This document shows, piece by piece, positions 60,298 through 61,399 of a stretch of 61,399 bases of DNA. The translations under genes were made by a program, and so were the position numbers. The stretch is from the NCBI GenBank assembly GCA_028686345.1, contig JAQUCE010000018.1, forward strand, positions 1 to 61,399, in the 5' to 3' direction. Source of the stretch: Kiritimatiellia bacterium (GTDB lineage Bacteria > Verrucomicrobiota > Kiritimatiellia > RFP12 > UBA1067). The notes under the pieces were generated by a model that did no database searches, had not been told where the DNA came from, and saw only the letters and a list, made by a program, of their open reading frames with translations. Numbering within the stretch: the stretch's first letter is position 1; every line of letters begins with the position of its first letter.

Positions 60298-61035
60298 ATG
60301 AGTATTCCTGCCTTAAATATATTGCTTCAGAACCTGCGGTTGCCGTCCATGCTGAGCGCATATCCGCATCTCGCGGAAAAAGCGGCAGCCGAACATTGGG
60401 GGTATGAAGAGTTCCTTCAGGCGCTGGCTGAAGAGGAGGTTGAAACCCGTCGGAAACGCAGAACTCTGCGCCTCCTGAAACAGTCTCATCTGCCGGACGG
60501 GAAGAATCTTGCGACTCTTGACAAAAATCTTCTGCCGCACAAAGTGTGTGTAATACTGCCACAGTTAATAACAGGCGGCTTTGCGGAGAGAGCGGAGAAC
60601 ATACTAATGTTCGGTCTGCCAGGTCGCGGCAAAACGCATCTTGCAGCCGCCATAGGCCATGAGTTAATAGTAAATCATTCCATACCGGTTCTGTTTATAA
60701 AGACGTTTTCGCTTGTTCAAAAACTACTGGCTGCAAAAGCCTCTCTCACTATAGAGCATGAACTTGCCGGTCTGGATAAATATGAAGTGATCATTCTTGA
60801 TGACATTGGTTATGTCCAGCAAAGCAGGGAGGAAATGGAGATACTCTTCACATTCCTTGCAGAGCGTTATGAGCGGAAAAGCTTAATAATAACCAGCAAT
60901 CTGGTTTTCAGTAAATGGGACAGCATATTCAAGGACCCGATGACAACAGCAGCAGCTATAGACAGACTTGTCCATCACTCGGTGATTCTGGAGATGACAG
61001 GAGACAGCAAAAGAAAACCAGCGAATAAAGCCTAG
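60298..61035 (+). CDS. istB: IS21 helper ATPase IstB
   Basis: A 245-residue AAA+ ATPase that chooses target DNA and activates IstA. Walker A GLPGRGKT at about 106-113, Walker B VIILDDIGY at about 163-171, sensor region IITSNLVFSKWDSIF, and arginine finger region AAAIDRLVHHSVILEM. AAGGAGGT at 60284-60291 precedes the ATG, within the end of istA, so the two are translationally coupled. Complete. Confidence 0.95.
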   Translation: MSIPALNILLQNLRLPSMLSAYPHLAEKAAAEHWGYEEFLQALAEEEVETRRKRRTLRLLKQSHLPDGKNLATLDKNLLPHKVCVILPQLITGGFAERAENILMFGLPGRGKTHLAAAIGHELIVNHSIPVLFIKTFSLVQKLLAAKASLTIEHELAGLDKYEVIILDDIGYVQQSREEMEILFTFLAERYERKSLIITSNLVFSKWDSIFKDPMTTAAAIDRLVHHSVILEMTGDSKRKPANKA

Positions 61036-61045
61036 AAAACTGATC

Positions 61046-61130
61046 TAATCCTGCCGCCGCCGCTCTTCACCGACCGCCCTTCGGGCTCATCCCTGCGGGA
61101 TGTCGGCTTCGATCGGCGGAGGCAGGATTA
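61046..61130. terminator. large branched hairpin after istB
   Basis: Outer arms TAATCCTGCCGCCGCCG against CGGCGGAGGCAGGATTA (16 of 17 paired) enclose smaller stems (GCCCTTCGGGC; CATCCC-TGC-GGGATG). It may end the istAB transcript, though no T-run follows; other roles are open. Confidence 0.5.
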
Positions 61131-61210
61131 CACGGGAAGCCGGCACCAGTCGGAGAACCCTCTCAAAAAAACACATAAACAAGGAAAAAAAGAAGGAAAT
61201 GATTACGTTC

Positions 61211-61267
61211 TTTAATTGTCGTCGATGTTAATTTATAATTGTCGTCATGTTAAAAAGTAATTGTCGC
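61211..61267. repeat. right terminal repeats of the IS21 element
   Basis: Three copies of TAATTGTCG (61212, 61236, 61258), spaced 22-24 bp, inverted relative to the left end. Confidence 0.75.
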
Positions 61268-61273
61268 TGGACA
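61268..61273. repeat. target-site duplication, right
   Basis: TGGACA, matching 58704-58709. Confidence 0.7.
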
Positions 61274-61274
61274 G

Positions 61275-61399
61275 ATCACCGCGCGGAGCAACGGAAAGAG
61301 TATGCGGCAACGCATTCCGGTTCTGCTACGCTATGTGCGGGGATGGCTGAACTACTACGGCCACAGTCACAGCTACACGCAACTGCTTGAACTGGAACA
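61275..61399 (+). pseudogene. ltrA: group II intron reverse transcriptase/maturase, C-terminal part
   Basis: The frame ITARSNGKSMRQRIPVLLRY then VRGWLNYYGHSHSYTQLLEL runs off the right edge. It matches the maturase (X/thumb) C-terminal domain of group II intron proteins, where ITxRxxGxSM and YVRGWxNYY are typical. It starts at the IS21 target duplication; the catalytic reverse transcriptase domain (YADD) is not present upstream within the window. Either the intron gene was cut down before the IS arrived or the preceding part was rearranged. The 3' end is beyond the window. Confidence 0.7.

Larger units (their letters stand above)
58710..61267 (+). mobile_element. IS21-family insertion sequence, apparently intact
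   Basis: A 2558-bp element with istA and istB in full, ends related as inverted repeats (left CGACAATTATAATTTAACAT, right end reversed CGACAATTACTTTTTAACAT) and a TGGACA duplication on both sides. The outermost base differs at each end. Between istB and the right end is a long hairpin (61046-61130). It separates a short reading frame at 58639 from a group II intron reverse transcriptase C-terminus at 61275, which join in one frame if the element and one target copy are removed. Confidence 0.9.

Overview
The window (61.4 kb, moderately GC-rich) looks like a chromosome segment of a Gram-negative bacterium of the PVC superphylum, most likely Kiritimatiellota. This is inferred from gene content: sulfatases, very long surface proteins with thrombospondin type 3 (TSP3) calcium repeats, right-handed beta-helix proteins, a DUF481 outer-membrane barrel, two F5/8C-like secreted proteins and a Tat-exported Gfo/Idh/MocA oxidoreductase. 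No rRNA, tRNA or CRISPR array was recognised.

Region by region. (1) 1-6.8 kb, minus strand: a decaying or mis-sequenced RHS-type module. It holds an RCC1/TSP3/alpha-beta-hydrolase protein split by three single-base homopolymer shifts, a second gene split by one amber codon, a small membrane protein with a TTG start, and the first 672 codons of an RHS/YD-like protein that leaves the window. (2) 7.0-20.1 kb, minus strand: a compact housekeeping cluster, transcribed gatC-gatA-gatB-pilB1-pilT-pilB2-trxB-msbA-murJ-ridA, with several 1-12 nt junctions. It joins tRNA-dependent amidation, pilus or secretion ATPases, thiol redox and envelope export. (3) 20.5-27.7 kb, minus strand: near-identical tandem F5/8C-like proteins, ApbE, a seven-haem membrane cytochrome and a Tat-signal Gfo/Idh oxidoreductase. 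(4) 28.5-33.6 kb, plus strand: a beta-helix/PKD surface protein built of three repeated modules, with one in-frame TGA before its last domains. (5) 33.9-51.2 kb, minus strand: RecQ, an M6-type metalloprotease, a 3435-residue surface protein and a lipoprotein. (6) 51.5-56.6 kb: two sulfatases, a DUF481 barrel and an orphan reading frame. (7) 56.9-61.4 kb: a gene graveyard with an internally deleted MgtE remnant, an internally deleted MmeI-type restriction-modification remnant, and an intact IS21-family element with a 6-bp target duplication next to a group II intron reverse transcriptase C-terminus.

The most striking features are the repeated disruption of long surface-protein genes by single-base events, the nested debris at the right end, a redox cluster (haem cytochrome, flavin transferase, Tat oxidoreductase), a three-ATPase pilus cassette with no other pilus gene, and several dispersed palindromic intergenic repeat families.
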